64,000 nucleotides of DNA from an uncultured Flavobacteriaceae bacterium (GTDB lineage Bacteria > Bacteroidota > Bacteroidia > Flavobacteriales > Flavobacteriaceae), in NCBI GenBank assembly GCA_947503105.1, contig CANNCM010000003.1, positions 62,001-126,000 on the forward strand. The letters are read 5' to 3'. Of this stretch, positions 17,886-27,094 are shown in pieces; positions within the stretch are counted from its first letter, which is position 1, and the number at the start of each line of letters is the position of its first letter. A model generated the notes under the pieces. It saw only the letters and a program-made list of their open reading frames with translations, was not told where the DNA came from and searched no databases. A program made the translations under genes and the position numbers.

Positions 17886-18603
17886 ACCGCCTCTTAAATT
17901 CGCTTAAAATAATCGCTGCAGCATTGGCCACATTCAAACTTTCTGTTTTTTTGAAAGGCCCAAATCTTGGAATTGAAAGTTTTGTTTTTAATAAGGACGC
18001 AATATTTTTTGAAATTCCATTAGCTTCATTTCCTAGAACCAAAACTCCAGTGTTTGGAAGTTGTTCTTCATAAATAGAATTACCATCCATAAATGTACCA
18101 ATCGTATTTTGTGATTTGGACAAAATTAAGTCTAAAGAAGTATATGTAATATTTACTCGCGCATGAGAGCCCATAGCAGCTTGTACAACTTTTGGGTTAT
18201 AGCAATCTACCGTTGAAAGACTACACACCAAATCCTTTATACCAAACCAATCGCACAGCCGAATAATTGTACCCAAATTCCCTGGGTTATTCAAATCGTC
18301 TAGTGCCAGAACTAGAGTGTTAAAATCAATGGGGGGTGTATTTGGAATTCTAAAAGTTGCTAGAACTTTGTTGGGCGTTGTTAGTGTGCTTATTTTTGAA
18401 AGCTCTTTTTCAGAAATATGCAGAAAAGCATCTGTATATTGTGCAAAACTCATGTCGGTTGAAAAAATTTCTACAAGCTCGTACTTAGAACTTAAAAATT
18501 CGTTGACGACCTTAACACCCTCTACAACAAACAATTGTTCTTGAGTACGATACTTTTTTTTACTCAAACTAAGGATTCGCTTTGATTGGTTTTTAGTTAA
18601 CAT
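17872..18603 (-). CDS. SpoU/TrmH-family RNA 2'-O-methyltransferase
   Basis: SPOUT-class RNA methyltransferase of 243 residues. An N-terminal substrate-binding region (about 1-90) has the KYRTQEQLFVVEGVK block. The knotted catalytic domain carries the three SpoU motifs: LDDLNNPGNLGTIIRLCDWF, VLVLGNEANGIS, and IPRFGPFKKTESLNVANAAAI. It probably modifies ribose in rRNA (RlmB-like) or tRNA; the target is not deducible here. Its 3' end overlaps porT by 14 bases, tail to tail, and it is divergent from tamL. Confidence 0.92.
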   Translation of the reverse strand: MLTKNQSKRILSLSKKKYRTQEQLFVVEGVKVVNEFLSSKYELVEIFSTDMSFAQYTDAFLHISEKELSKISTLTTPNKVLATFRIPNTPPIDFNTLVLALDDLNNPGNLGTIIRLCDWFGIKDLVCSLSTVDCYNPKVVQAAMGSHARVNITYTSLDLILSKSQNTIGTFMDGNSIYEEQLPNTGVLVLGNEANGISKNIASLLKTKLSIPRFGPFKKTESLNVANAAAIILSEFKRRSIER

Positions 18604-18669
18604 CTAAAAAATGTACATTTGATTTAAATTGATTTCATTTAGAGTATAAATCTAAATTTTATTTACGTC

Positions 18670-21228
18670 TTGTTGAAGGATTCGCTAAAAAAAATATGTT
18701 TTATTTGTTCGATAGCATACATTTGCTTCGGGTGTAATGCTGTAAAAAGAGTTGGTGACAAGGAGCATCTATTGATCGAAAATACCTTTGTTGTAAACGG
18801 CAAACCAAATTCATCAGAGGAACTTTCCAAACTTTCTTTTCAAAATAAGAATACTTCAATTTTAGGGTTTCCGCTTAGACTTCACATCTATAATTTAGCA
18901 CGCCCTAACAAAGATTCAATTTTCGAGGCTTGGCTCAATAAACGCCCAAAACGCAAACAGCGTCTCATCCAAAAATTTTCAAAAAAACAATTGAATCAAA
19001 TAAAAAAATCTTCGTTAGGATTCAATGCTTGGCTAAAAAAAACAGGGGAAGCTCCTAATCTTCTGGATAGCTTAAAAATCAAAAAAACAAAACTAAATCT
19101 TGAGCGTTATTATTTTTCTAAGGGCTGGTTTGATCGAAAAATTGATTTTATTGTCGATACATTAGGCAACAAACGGGCAACTTTAAGCTATACTATTCAA
19201 ACGGGTGTTCCTTACAAAATCCGTGATATCAGCACAGCGATTGAGACTCCAATTTTGGATTCCCTTTACGAAAAAGCAAAGGCAGCATCAATTATAAAAA
19301 AAGAAAAACAATTTGATATTGTGGACTTTAAAGAAGAACGCAATCGACTAACAGCCTACTTTAGAAACTCTGGAATTTATCATTTTTCACAAGATTATGT
19401 GAGTTTCGAAAATGACACGATCAATACAAATCAAAATGTAGATATAAAAATAAATATCCCCAACAGAATCATCAGAACTCAAGACTCTACAACTCGAGTG
19501 CCATTTTTGGCGTATCGGATCAAAGAGGTTAATGTTTTTACAGATGCGACGTTTAAAAACAGAAGTAAATCAACACCAAAAAAAACAGCGACATACAATA
19601 ATTTTAATTTTTACAACTACGGTGATCTAAAATACCGGCCAAAAGCCATTGTAAACGCCGTTTTAATCAATCAAGGAGATTTGTATAGCGACCTTGACAA
19701 GACGCGGACCTACAGCTATTTAAGCCAATTGAATGCCTTTAAGTATCCAAATATTGAGTATATAGAAAACGTTTTGGACACAACCTTAACCGCAAATATT
19801 TATCTTAACCCTAGAAAAAAATATGGGTTAAGTTTTGATGTGAATGTCTCTCAGAGTAATATTCAAAAAGTTGGGTTTTCATTTTCTACAGGGCTCGTGA
19901 TAAGAAATATTTTTAGAGGTGCTGAAACACTTGAAATTTCTGCTTTGGGTGCTGTTGGAGCTTCAAAAGATGGTGCAAAATCTGAAGACCAATTTTTTGA
20001 TATAAATGAGCTTGGCGCCGACGTAAAACTTAATATTCCTAGACTGTTTTTTCCATTTAATACAGAAAAAATTATTCCAAAATACATGTCTCCAACAACC
20101 CAGTTGAGCACGGGATTTTCGAGTCAAAAAAATATTGGATTAGATAAGCGAACACTCAACGGAAGGCTCAGCTATAATTGGTTTCCGAAAAAAAATACAA
20201 CAAATACATTAGACCTGCTCAACTTGCAATATGTGAGGAATATGAATCCAGGAAATTATTTTAATGTCTATCAAAATTCTTTTAATCGACTGGAAACTAT
20301 TGCACTTAACAGCTATCCAACTTCAAATGAATTTCTTATTACAAATCCAGACGGTTCAAATGCACTTGATATTTCTAGGGCAGACGATTTCATAAGTGTT
20401 GTGAGCTCAAACACCAATTTTCTTGCCACTAACCCCTCTGATTATCAAACCGTTAGGAACATTAGAGAACGAAAAAATAGATTGATTCAAAACAACTTTA
20501 TTTTAGCTAGTAATTTCAATCTAACTAAAGACACACGAGAAAACAACTTTGACAATGACTTTTCAATTTTTCGTTTCAAACTTGAAATGGCTGGAAATCT
20601 TCTCAATGGTGCTGCAGATTTATTGGATTTGAAGAAAAATGAAAATGGAGAATTTGAAGTTAATGATGTGGCTTTTTCTCAGTATGCAAAAACAGAAATT
20701 GACTATATCAAACTTTGGAATTTGGGACGTAGTAATGTCCTTGCGCTGAGAAGTTTTATTGGTATTGCCCTTCCTCTAGGCAATTCAAAAAGTATTCCTT
20801 TTTCGAAGAGTTTTTTTGCTGGTGGCGCCAACGATAATCGTGCATGGACCGCCTATAATCTTGGCCCTGGAAGCTCTGACAACAATAACGAATTTAATGA
20901 AGCAAATATGAAAATTGCCTTTAGTTTGGAACACCGTTATAATTTGTTTGGAAAACTCAATGGCGCCTTTTTTATCGATGCTGGAAACATTTGGAATGTA
21001 TTGGATGATGTTGAAGACCCAAAATCGACTTTCGACAGTTTTGGCTCTCTAAAAGATATCGCTATTGGAGCAGGGGTTGGGTTACGCTACGATCTTGATT
21101 TTTTTATTGTCAGATTTGATACTGGTTTTAAGGCCTATAACCCTACTTATGCCATCAATAATCGTTGGTTGAAAGATTTCAACTTTAGCAATGCCGTCTA
21201 TAACATAGGAATCAATTACCCATTTTAG
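18670..21228 (+). CDS. tamL: TamL, BamA/TamA-superfamily outer-membrane lipoprotein (TTG start)
   Basis: Omp85-superfamily protein of 852 residues. Residues 1-22 form a lipoprotein signal with lipobox ICFGC. Then come POTRA-like segments to about residue 390, and a C-terminal surface-antigen barrel with SFSTGLVIRNIFRGAETLEI, FFAGGANDNRAWTAYNLGPG (the lid-loop-like motif), FIDAGNIW and a final aromatic NYPF. The lipid-anchored TamA of Bacteroidetes is named TamL and acts with TamB in outer-membrane assembly. The frame has no ATG: upstream codons reach a TAG at 18640, so TTG at 18670 (or the next codon, 18673) must start. It sits beside the SpoU gene and porT, as in Flavobacterium. Confidence 0.9.
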   Translation: MLKDSLKKICFICSIAYICFGCNAVKRVGDKEHLLIENTFVVNGKPNSSEELSKLSFQNKNTSILGFPLRLHIYNLARPNKDSIFEAWLNKRPKRKQRLIQKFSKKQLNQIKKSSLGFNAWLKKTGEAPNLLDSLKIKKTKLNLERYYFSKGWFDRKIDFIVDTLGNKRATLSYTIQTGVPYKIRDISTAIETPILDSLYEKAKAASIIKKEKQFDIVDFKEERNRLTAYFRNSGIYHFSQDYVSFENDTINTNQNVDIKINIPNRIIRTQDSTTRVPFLAYRIKEVNVFTDATFKNRSKSTPKKTATYNNFNFYNYGDLKYRPKAIVNAVLINQGDLYSDLDKTRTYSYLSQLNAFKYPNIEYIENVLDTTLTANIYLNPRKKYGLSFDVNVSQSNIQKVGFSFSTGLVIRNIFRGAETLEISALGAVGASKDGAKSEDQFFDINELGADVKLNIPRLFFPFNTEKIIPKYMSPTTQLSTGFSSQKNIGLDKRTLNGRLSYNWFPKKNTTNTLDLLNLQYVRNMNPGNYFNVYQNSFNRLETIALNSYPTSNEFLITNPDGSNALDISRADDFISVVSSNTNFLATNPSDYQTVRNIRERKNRLIQNNFILASNFNLTKDTRENNFDNDFSIFRFKLEMAGNLLNGAADLLDLKKNENGEFEVNDVAFSQYAKTEIDYIKLWNLGRSNVLALRSFIGIALPLGNSKSIPFSKSFFAGGANDNRAWTAYNLGPGSSDNNNEFNEANMKIAFSLEHRYNLFGKLNGAFFIDAGNIWNVLDDVEDPKSTFDSFGSLKDIAIGAGVGLRYDLDFFIVRFDTGFKAYNPTYAINNRWLKDFNFSNAVYNIGINYPF

Positions 21229-21311
21229 GAACCAATATTTATCTCAATCGTTTTCGTATAAATTGAGCTATAAGTCGTGTTAAAATTTTAACATTTAGGG
21301 ATTAATTTTAG

Positions 21312-21319
21312 TACTTTTG
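21312..21319 (+). promoter_or_regulatory. Probable fbaA -7 box
   Basis: TACTTTTG, a perfect TAnnTTTG, 25 bases before the aldolase start. No -33 TTG; instead a TTAAAATTTTAA palindrome (21280-21291) lies at that place. Confidence 0.4.
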
Positions 21320-21344
21320 ACACGAAATTAAAAAAACAACTACA

Positions 21345-22412
21345 ATGAGTCATTCAATCAAACCAGGCGTTGCTACTGGTCGCGAAGTTCAAGAAATTTT
21401 TAAACTTGCCAAAGAAAAAGGTTTTGCTTTACCCGCAGTAAATGTAATTGGATCAAATACCATAAATGGTGTTTTGGAAACTGCCAAAGCACTGAATGCA
21501 CCCGTAATTATTCAATTTTCTAATGGAGGTGCACAGTTTAACGCCGGAAAAGGACTATCCAATGAAGACCAAAAAGCTGCTATAGCTGGATCTATCGCCG
21601 GCGCTAAGCATGTTCATCAAATGGCCGAGGCCTATGGTGTTCCTGTGATTCTTCATACCGATCATTGTGCCAAAAAATTATTACCATGGATTGATGGCCT
21701 CTTGGAAGCGAGCGAGAAACATTATGCAGAAACTGGAAAATCACTCTACAGTTCACATATGATAGATCTTTCGGAAGAACCGCTTGAAGAAAACATTGAA
21801 ATTTGTAAGCAATATTTAGAGCGCATGTCCAAAATGGGAATGACACTAGAAATTGAACTAGGAATTACTGGTGGTGAAGAGGATGGTGTGGACAATAGTG
21901 ATGTTGATGTTTCAAAACTTTATACACAACCTGAAGAGGTAGCTTATGCCTATGAAGAACTTCGTAAAATAAGTGATCAATTTACGATTGCTGCTGCATT
22001 TGGAAATGTACATGGTGTTTACAAACCAGGAAATGTAAAATTGACTCCAAAAATTCTAAAAAATTCTCAAGAGTTTATCTCAGAAAAATACAACCTTCCT
22101 GCCAACCATATTGATTTTGTTTTTCATGGTGGTTCTGGTTCAACAGTAGAAGAAATACGAGAATCTATCGGCTATGGCGTTATCAAAATGAATATCGATA
22201 CAGACATGCAATATGCCTTTATGAGTGGTGTTCGGGACGATTTTAAAGCCAATGGCGATTACTTAGCTTCGCAAATTGGCAACCCAGACGGTGATGATGT
22301 TCCCAACAAAAAATATTATGATCCTAGACGTTGGCTAAGACAAGGTGAAAATGCTTTTGTAGCCCGCCTAAAGAAAGCATTTGAGGATCTTAACAATGTG
22401 GACACATTATAA
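21345..22412 (+). CDS. fbaA: Class II fructose-bisphosphate aldolase
   Basis: Zinc-dependent aldolase of glycolysis and gluconeogenesis, splitting fructose-1,6-bisphosphate into DHAP and glyceraldehyde-3-phosphate. At 355 residues it is of the longer FbaA-like (type A) form. Metal-ligand and active-site blocks: PVILHTDHCAKKLLPW, LEIELGITGGEEDGVD, FGNVHGVYKPGNV, FVFHGGSGS and INIDTD-like MNIDTDMQYAFMSG. It is transcribed from its own promoter region and is followed 44 bases later by accD. Confidence 0.96.
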   Translation: MSHSIKPGVATGREVQEIFKLAKEKGFALPAVNVIGSNTINGVLETAKALNAPVIIQFSNGGAQFNAGKGLSNEDQKAAIAGSIAGAKHVHQMAEAYGVPVILHTDHCAKKLLPWIDGLLEASEKHYAETGKSLYSSHMIDLSEEPLEENIEICKQYLERMSKMGMTLEIELGITGGEEDGVDNSDVDVSKLYTQPEEVAYAYEELRKISDQFTIAAAFGNVHGVYKPGNVKLTPKILKNSQEFISEKYNLPANHIDFVFHGGSGSTVEEIRESIGYGVIKMNIDTDMQYAFMSGVRDDFKANGDYLASQIGNPDGDDVPNKKYYDPRRWLRQGENAFVARLKKAFEDLNNVDTL

Positions 22413-22431
22413 AAAAATTGTTAGATTTGTA

Positions 22432-22439
22432 ATTCATTC
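22432..22439 (+). promoter_or_regulatory. Possible accD -7 box
   Basis: TAGATTTG, a perfect TAnnTTTG, 17 bases before the accD start. No TTG at the usual -33 distance, so accD may also be read through from fbaA. Confidence 0.35.
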
Positions 22440-22456
22440 TAATCAATTAGACGAAA

Positions 22457-23314
22457 ATGGCTTGGTTTAAAAGAACAGATAAAGGAATTCAAACTCCAAC
22501 AGAGGCAAAACGCGATACTCCAAAAGGATTGTGGTACAAATCTCCAACTGGAAAAATCATTGAAACCGAAGAATTAGAAAGAAACTTTTTTGTGAGCCCA
22601 GAAGATGGATATCATGTTCGAATTGGTAGTGCAGAATATTTTCACATCCTATTTGACGACAACAAGTTTAAGGAACTCGATACCAAAATAACATCAAAAG
22701 ATCCTCTTAAGTTCTCGGACAAAAAGAAATATACTGACCGCCTTAAAGCAGCTCAAGACAAAACCAAACTCAAGGATGCTGTACGAACAGCCGTTGGAAA
22801 GTCAAAAGGCAAAGAATTGGTAGTAGCCTGTATGGATTTTAGCTTTATTGGTGGATCTATGGGAAGTGTTGTTGGCGAAAAAATTGCTCGTGCTGCAGAT
22901 TATGCCTTAAAGAAAAAGTTACCTTTTATGATTATTTCTAAATCTGGAGGTGCACGAATGATGGAAGCCGCACTATCACTGATGCAATTGGCAAAAACCT
23001 CAGCAAAATTGGCACAATTGGCCGATGCTGGCATTCCTTATATTTCATTATGTACCGATCCAACAACGGGAGGTACAACAGCGTCTTTTGCCATGCTAGG
23101 AGATATCAATATCAGTGAGCCTGGAGCACTTATTGGTTTTGCAGGGCCACGGGTAGTTCGCGACACCACAGGAAAAGAATTACCAGAAGGCTTTCAAACT
23201 GCAGAATTTGTCCTAGAACACGGCTTTTTAGATTTTATTACGCATCGCGAACATTTAAAAGACAAGGTCAATCAATACATCGATTTGATTTTAAACCAGC
23301 CGTTAAGAGCATAA
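22457..23314 (+). CDS. accD: Acetyl-CoA carboxylase carboxyltransferase subunit beta, zinc-ribbon cysteines absent
   Basis: Beta subunit of the carboxyltransferase that moves CO2 from biotin to acetyl-CoA for fatty-acid synthesis. The 285 residues align throughout with Acc[85 protein letters not shown]. In E. coli AccD a C4 zinc ribbon reads CDSCG...CPKCD; here these places are SPTG and SPED, with no cysteines. The ribbon backbone is kept but cannot bind zinc in the usual way. I recall the same loss in other Flavobacteria, so it is probably lineage-wide. accA is not in the window. Confidence 0.95.
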   Translation: MAWFKRTDKGIQTPTEAKRDTPKGLWYKSPTGKIIETEELERNFFVSPEDGYHVRIGSAEYFHILFDDNKFKELDTKITSKDPLKFSDKKKYTDRLKAAQDKTKLKDAVRTAVGKSKGKELVVACMDFSFIGGSMGSVVGEKIARAADYALKKKLPFMIISKSGGARMMEAALSLMQLAKTSAKLAQLADAGIPYISLCTDPTTGGTTASFAMLGDINISEPGALIGFAGPRVVRDTTGKELPEGFQTAEFVLEHGFLDFITHREHLKDKVNQYIDLILNQPLRA

Positions 23315-23325
23315 TTTGTCAAAAA

Positions 23326-23358
23326 TTGTACTTTTCTTCATCAATTTTCTTATATTTG
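23326..23358 (+). promoter_or_regulatory. rpsO promoter
   Basis: TTG (23326-23328), a 22-base spacer and TATATTTG (23351-23358) match the Bacteroidetes -33/-7 consensus exactly. The start site would fall near 23365, giving a leader of about 50 bases. Confidence 0.7.
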
Positions 23359-23364
23359 CCGCCT

Positions 23365-23383
23365 GATTATGAGCGTCATAATC
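23365..23383 (+). promoter_or_regulatory. Hairpin at the 5' end of the rpsO leader
   Basis: GATTATGA-GCG-TCATAATC, a perfect 8-base-pair stem with a 3-base loop. It begins about where transcription should start. It is a candidate for S15 autoregulation or 5'-end protection. Confidence 0.45.
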
Positions 23384-23415
23384 ATCGCATAAAAATTATT
23401 TAAATAAATATTGGA

Positions 23416-23685
23416 ATGTACTTAACAAAAGAAATTAAAGAAGAACTCTTTACAAAACACGGGAAAGATGCCAAAGACACTGGTTCTGCCGAAGGTCAAA
23501 TTGCATTATTCACACACCGAATCAATCACCTAACAGAACACCTAAAGCAAAATCGAAAAGATTTTAATACGGAGCGTTCTCTGGTAAAGCTTGTCGGTAA
23601 GCGCCGCTCTCTTTTGGATTATCTAATGAAAAAAGATATCCTTAGATACCGTGCAATTGTCAAAGAGTTAGGATTAAGAAAATAA
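23416..23685 (+). CDS. rpsO: 30S ribosomal protein S15
   Basis: Primary 16S-binding protein of the small subunit platform, 89 residues, the normal size. The signature LTEHLKQNRKDFNTERSLVKLVGKRRSLLDYL is split here as LTEHLKQNRKDF, then the HxxD-region equivalents and GKRRSLLDYL; it starts MYLTKEIKEELF and carries DTGSAEGQIALFTHRI. It has its own strong promoter and leader hairpin and is followed by a perfect terminator, then pnp. Confidence 0.98.
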   Translation: MYLTKEIKEELFTKHGKDAKDTGSAEGQIALFTHRINHLTEHLKQNRKDFNTERSLVKLVGKRRSLLDYLMKKDILRYRAIVKELGLRK

Positions 23686-23691
23686 ATATTC

Positions 23692-23719
23692 AAAAAAGAG
23701 GCCAATTGGCCTCTTTTTT
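23692..23719 (+). terminator. rpsO terminator
   Basis: A perfect 12-base-pair stem (AAAAAAGAGGCC / GGCCTCTTTTTT) with a 4-base AATT loop, directly after the rpsO stop. It separates rpsO from pnp. Confidence 0.92.
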
Positions 23720-23738
23720 GTTTTAATGCGTATATTTA
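23706..23738 (+). promoter_or_regulatory. Possible pnp promoter overlapping the rpsO terminator
   Basis: TTG (23706-23708), a 22-base spacer and TATATTTA (23731-23738). The spacing is the same as in the rpsO promoter, but the last -7 base is A rather than G. The -33 element lies in the terminator loop and stem. Confidence 0.4.
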
Positions 23739-23829
23739 CGCTAATTATAGAAGAAGCTAATTAAAGTTTTTCATTGGTCACACCACACGACAACAACACA
23801 ACACCAATGTTTAATTAGAATTAAAAAAT

Positions 23830-26037
23830 ATGATTCCTAAAGTTTTTAGAGAGGTTATAGACCTCGGAGATGGAAGAGAAATTTCTATCGAAACCGGAAA
23901 ATTGGCCAAACAAGCCCATGGCTCTGTGGTGGTTCAATCCGGAAAATGTATGCTGCTTTGTACAGTAGTATCGAATTACAAACAATCCGATGTAGATTTT
24001 CTACCTCTGACTGTTGACTATCGCGAAAAATTCGCAGCAGCAGGACGCTATCCTGGTGGGTTCTTCAAAAGAGAAGCACGCCCCAGTGATGGAGAAGTCT
24101 TAACAATGCGTTTGGTAGATCGTGTATTACGTCCCTTGTTTCCAAAAGATTATCATTCAGAAACTCAAGTGATGATTCAATTGATGTCTCATGACGAAGA
24201 TGTTATGCCAGATGCCATGGCAGGATTGGCCGCTTCTGCAGCCATTCAACTTTCCGATTTTCCTTTTGAATGTGCCATTTCTGAAGCCAGAGTTGGACGT
24301 GTCAATGGAGAATTTATCATCAATCCAACTCGAGCACAGCTTGCAGAATCTGACATCGATATGATGATTGGAGCTTCTGCTGACTCTGTCATGATGGTAG
24401 AAGGTGAAATGGATGAAATTTCTGAAGAAGAAATGACCGAGGCAATCAAATTTGCGCATGAAGCTATAAAAATTCAGTGCGCAGCACAAGAGCGATTGGC
24501 CGAAGCCTTTGGTAAAAAAGACGTTCGGGAATATGAGCCAGAAAGAGAAGACGCTGAACTTGAAAGTAAAATTCACGAGATGGCCTACGATAAAGTATAT
24601 GCCGTAGCTAAAGCAGGTTCTGCAAAGCACGAAAGAAGTGCTGCGTTTTCAGATATAAAAGACGAAATTATAGCCTCTTTTTCTGAAGAGGAACAAGAAG
24701 AATATGGTGGATTAATTTCTAAATATTACAGAAAAGCAGAAAAAGCAGCTGTAAGAGATTTGACCCTAAATGAAGGCTTACGATTAGACGGAAGAAAAAC
24801 AGATGAAATAAGACCAATATGGTGTGAAGTAGATTACTTACCATCCACACACGGATCGTCTATTTTTACACGTGGAGAAACGCAAGCATTAGCAACTGTT
24901 ACCCTAGGAACATCACGTGATGCCAATCAAATTGATATGCCATCTCATGAAGGGGAAGAGCGCTTTTATTTACACTACAACTTCCCTCCTTTTTCAACTG
25001 GTGAAGCACGCCCAATTCGTGGGACATCTAGACGTGAAGTGGGACACGGAAACTTAGCACAACGTGCATTAAAAGGGATGGTGCCAGAAGATTGCCCATA
25101 CACAGTTCGTGTAGTTAGTGAGGTTCTAGAAAGTAATGGTTCGTCATCGATGGCTACTGTGTGTTCTGGAACAATGGCATTAATGGATGCTGGAGTTCAA
25201 CTGAAAAAACCAGTTTCTGGGATTGCGATGGGATTAATTTCTGACGCAAACTCTGGAAAATACGCTGTTTTATCAGATATTTTGGGTGATGAAGATCACC
25301 TTGGAGATATGGACTTCAAAGTAACGGGTACTGCAGACGGAATTACGGCTTGCCAAATGGACATTAAAGTCAAAGGACTATCGTACGAAATTTTAGTCAA
25401 CGCACTAAAACAAGCTCGCGATGGACGTCTTCATATTCTTGAAAAACTAACAGATACAATTGCTGCACCAGCAGAAGATGTTAAGGCGCATGCACCAAAA
25501 ATGGTAACTCGAGTTATTCCTAACGAATTTATTGGAGCACTTATTGGGCCAGGTGGAAAAGTCATTCAAGAACTTCAAAAAGAAACAGGAACTACAATAG
25601 TTATCAACGAAGATCCAGTTACTGAAGAAGGTATTGTTGAGATTCTTGGAACAGATCAAAATGGAATCGATGCGGTTTTAGCAAAAATTGATTCAATCTT
25701 ATTCAAACCAGAAGTAGGCAGTATATATGAAGTAAAAGTTATAAAAATGCTTGATTTTGGAGCTGTAGTAGAATATACTGAAGCGCCAGGAAATGAAGTC
25801 TTACTTCACGTTAGTGAATTGGCTTGGGAACGTACAGAAAATGTATCAGACGTAGTGAATATGGGCGATATATTTGATGTAAAATACTTTGGTGTAGACT
25901 CAAGAACACGTAAAGAAAAGGTGTCTCGCAAAGCGATTTTGCCAAAACCAGAAGGGTTTGTTGAACGTCCTCCAAGAGACCGAAAACACAACAATAAAGG
26001 TCGTGACAATCGCAGAAATGACAGAAAAAGAGATTAG
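23830..26037 (+). CDS. pnp: Polyribonucleotide nucleotidyltransferase (PNPase)
   Basis: Phosphorolytic 3'-5' exoribonuclease of mRNA decay, 735 residues. Order of parts: first RNase PH domain (about 10-145, with [21 protein letters not shown] split across [10 protein letters not shown]), a helical linker, second RNase PH domain (about 310-540, with [14 protein letters not shown] and the catalytic-site [16 protein letters not shown]), a KH domain ([20 protein letters not shown]), an S1 domain ([20 protein letters not shown]) and a basic tail rich in Arg, Asn and Asp. It follows rpsO, as in many bacteria, but with a terminator and a likely promoter in between. Confidence 0.98.
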   Translation: MIPKVFREVIDLGDGREISIETGKLAKQAHGSVVVQSGKCMLLCTVVSNYKQSDVDFLPLTVDYREKFAAAGRYPGGFFKREARPSDGEVLTMRLVDRVLRPLFPKDYHSETQVMIQLMSHDEDVMPDAMAGLAASAAIQLSDFPFECAISEARVGRVNGEFIINPTRAQLAESDIDMMIGASADSVMMVEGEMDEISEEEMTEAIKFAHEAIKIQCAAQERLAEAFGKKDVREYEPEREDAELESKIHEMAYDKVYAVAKAGSAKHERSAAFSDIKDEIIASFSEEEQEEYGGLISKYYRKAEKAAVRDLTLNEGLRLDGRKTDEIRPIWCEVDYLPSTHGSSIFTRGETQALATVTLGTSRDANQIDMPSHEGEERFYLHYNFPPFSTGEARPIRGTSRREVGHGNLAQRALKGMVPEDCPYTVRVVSEVLESNGSSSMATVCSGTMALMDAGVQLKKPVSGIAMGLISDANSGKYAVLSDILGDEDHLGDMDFKVTGTADGITACQMDIKVKGLSYEILVNALKQARDGRLHILEKLTDTIAAPAEDVKAHAPKMVTRVIPNEFIGALIGPGGKVIQELQKETGTTIVINEDPVTEEGIVEILGTDQNGIDAVLAKIDSILFKPEVGSIYEVKVIKMLDFGAVVEYTEAPGNEVLLHVSELAWERTENVSDVVNMGDIFDVKYFGVDSRTRKEKVSRKAILPKPEGFVERPPRDRKHNNKGRDNRRNDRKRD

Positions 26038-26062
26038 CAAAACTGCTCATTCTCATAATCAT

Positions 26063-26096
26063 AAAAAACCGTTTTAAAAATAAAACGGTTTTTTTT
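26063..26096 (+). terminator. pnp terminator
   Basis: Perfect 14-base-pair stem (AAAAAACCGTTTTA / TAAAACGGTTTTTT) with an AAAA loop and a run of Ts, 25 bases after the pnp stop. Confidence 0.92.
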
Positions 26097-26163
26097 GTAA
26101 CATTTGTTATCATTTATACGTATAATCTAATGAAGCCAATTAATTTTTAAAAAATACGCAAAC

Positions 26164-27027
26164 ATGAGACAACTCAAAATCACAAAACAAGTTACCAACA
26201 GGGAAACCGCATCGTTGGATAAATACCTTCAAGAAATTGGTAAAGTTGATTTAATTACAGCCGATGAAGAAGTGGAATTGGCACAGCGTATCAAAGCTGG
26301 TGATCAAATTGCCCTAGAAAAACTCACCAAAGCCAATCTTCGTTTTGTTGTTTCTGTTGCTAAACAATATCAAAATCAAGGACTAACACTTCCAGATTTA
26401 ATCAATGAAGGTAATTTAGGACTTATAAAAGCAGCTCAACGCTTTGATGAAACTCGTGGTTTTAAGTTTATTTCATATGCCGTTTGGTGGATTCGTCAAT
26501 CTATACTACAAGCGCTTGCCGAACAATCTCGTATTGTTCGTTTGCCATTAAATAAAATTGGTTCTATCAATAAAATCAATAAAACATACGCCTTTTTGGA
26601 GCAATCACACGAACGTCCACCTAGTGCCGAAGAAATTGCAAAAGAATTGGATATGACCATCAATGATGTCAAAGAATCCATGAAAAATTCTGGTCGCCAT
26701 GTTTCAATGGATGCTCCGCTAGTAGAAGGTGAAGATTCAAATCTATATGATGTTTTGCGTTCTGGAGAATCTCCAAACCCCGACAGAGAACTCTTACATG
26801 AGTCTTTGAGAACAGAAATTGAGCGTGCTTTGGAAACCCTGACTCCACGCGAGGCCGATGTGATTCGTCTATATTTTGGACTTGGCAATCAGCACCCAAT
26901 GACTTTAGAAGAAATTGGTGAAACTTTTGACCTTACAAGAGAACGTGTCCGACAGATCAAAGAAAAAGCAATTCGAAGATTAAAACACACTTCAAGAAGT
27001 AAAATTCTAAAAACCTATCTAGGATAA
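26164..27027 (+). CDS. rpoD: Primary RNA polymerase sigma factor (RpoD/SigA type)
   Basis: Group-1 sigma-70 factor of 287 residues, the short form typical of Bacteroidetes, without region 1.1 and its acidic insert. Region 1.2 is [16 protein letters not shown]; region 2 has [26 protein letters not shown] and the -10 recognition helix [16 protein letters not shown]; region 3 is in the middle; region 4 ends with the helix-turn-helix [27 protein letters not shown]. It should recognise the TTTG/TAnnTTTG promoters noted in this window. It stands alone between two terminators. Confidence 0.96.
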   Translation: MRQLKITKQVTNRETASLDKYLQEIGKVDLITADEEVELAQRIKAGDQIALEKLTKANLRFVVSVAKQYQNQGLTLPDLINEGNLGLIKAAQRFDETRGFKFISYAVWWIRQSILQALAEQSRIVRLPLNKIGSINKINKTYAFLEQSHERPPSAEEIAKELDMTINDVKESMKNSGRHVSMDAPLVEGEDSNLYDVLRSGESPNPDRELLHESLRTEIERALETLTPREADVIRLYFGLGNQHPMTLEEIGETFDLTRERVRQIKEKAIRRLKHTSRSKILKTYLG

Positions 27028-27034
27028 AAAAAAC

Positions 27035-27066
27035 AAACCCTTGCTCGCTGGCAGGGGTTTATTTTT
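27035..27066 (+). terminator. rpoD terminator
   Basis: AAACCCTTGC, a 6-base loop and GCAGGGGTTT form a 10-base-pair stem with one G-U pair, followed by ATTTTTT, 7 bases after the rpoD stop. Confidence 0.85.
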
Positions 27067-27071
27067 TATAC

Positions 27072-27079
27072 TATTTTTG
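27072..27079 (+). promoter_or_regulatory. Possible rpe -7 box
   Basis: TATTTTTG fits TAnnTTTG, 15 bases before the rpe start codon. No clear -33 partner. Confidence 0.3.
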
Positions 27080-27094
27080 TATTAAACTAAAGTT

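Noticed and set aside
18621-18669. An upstream ATG for tamL
   Set aside because: The frame is closed by TAG at 18640 and no ATG lies between it and 18670.
24157-24630. 157-codon minus-strand frame inside pnp
   Set aside because: Lies entirely opposite conserved PNPase codons and has a Cys/Phe/His-rich composition typical of antisense frames.
26095-26126. TTG-N23-TATAAT as an E. coli-like promoter for rpoD
   Set aside because: The spacing is too long for that class and Bacteroidetes sigma uses TAnnTTTG; not convincing in an AT-rich gap.
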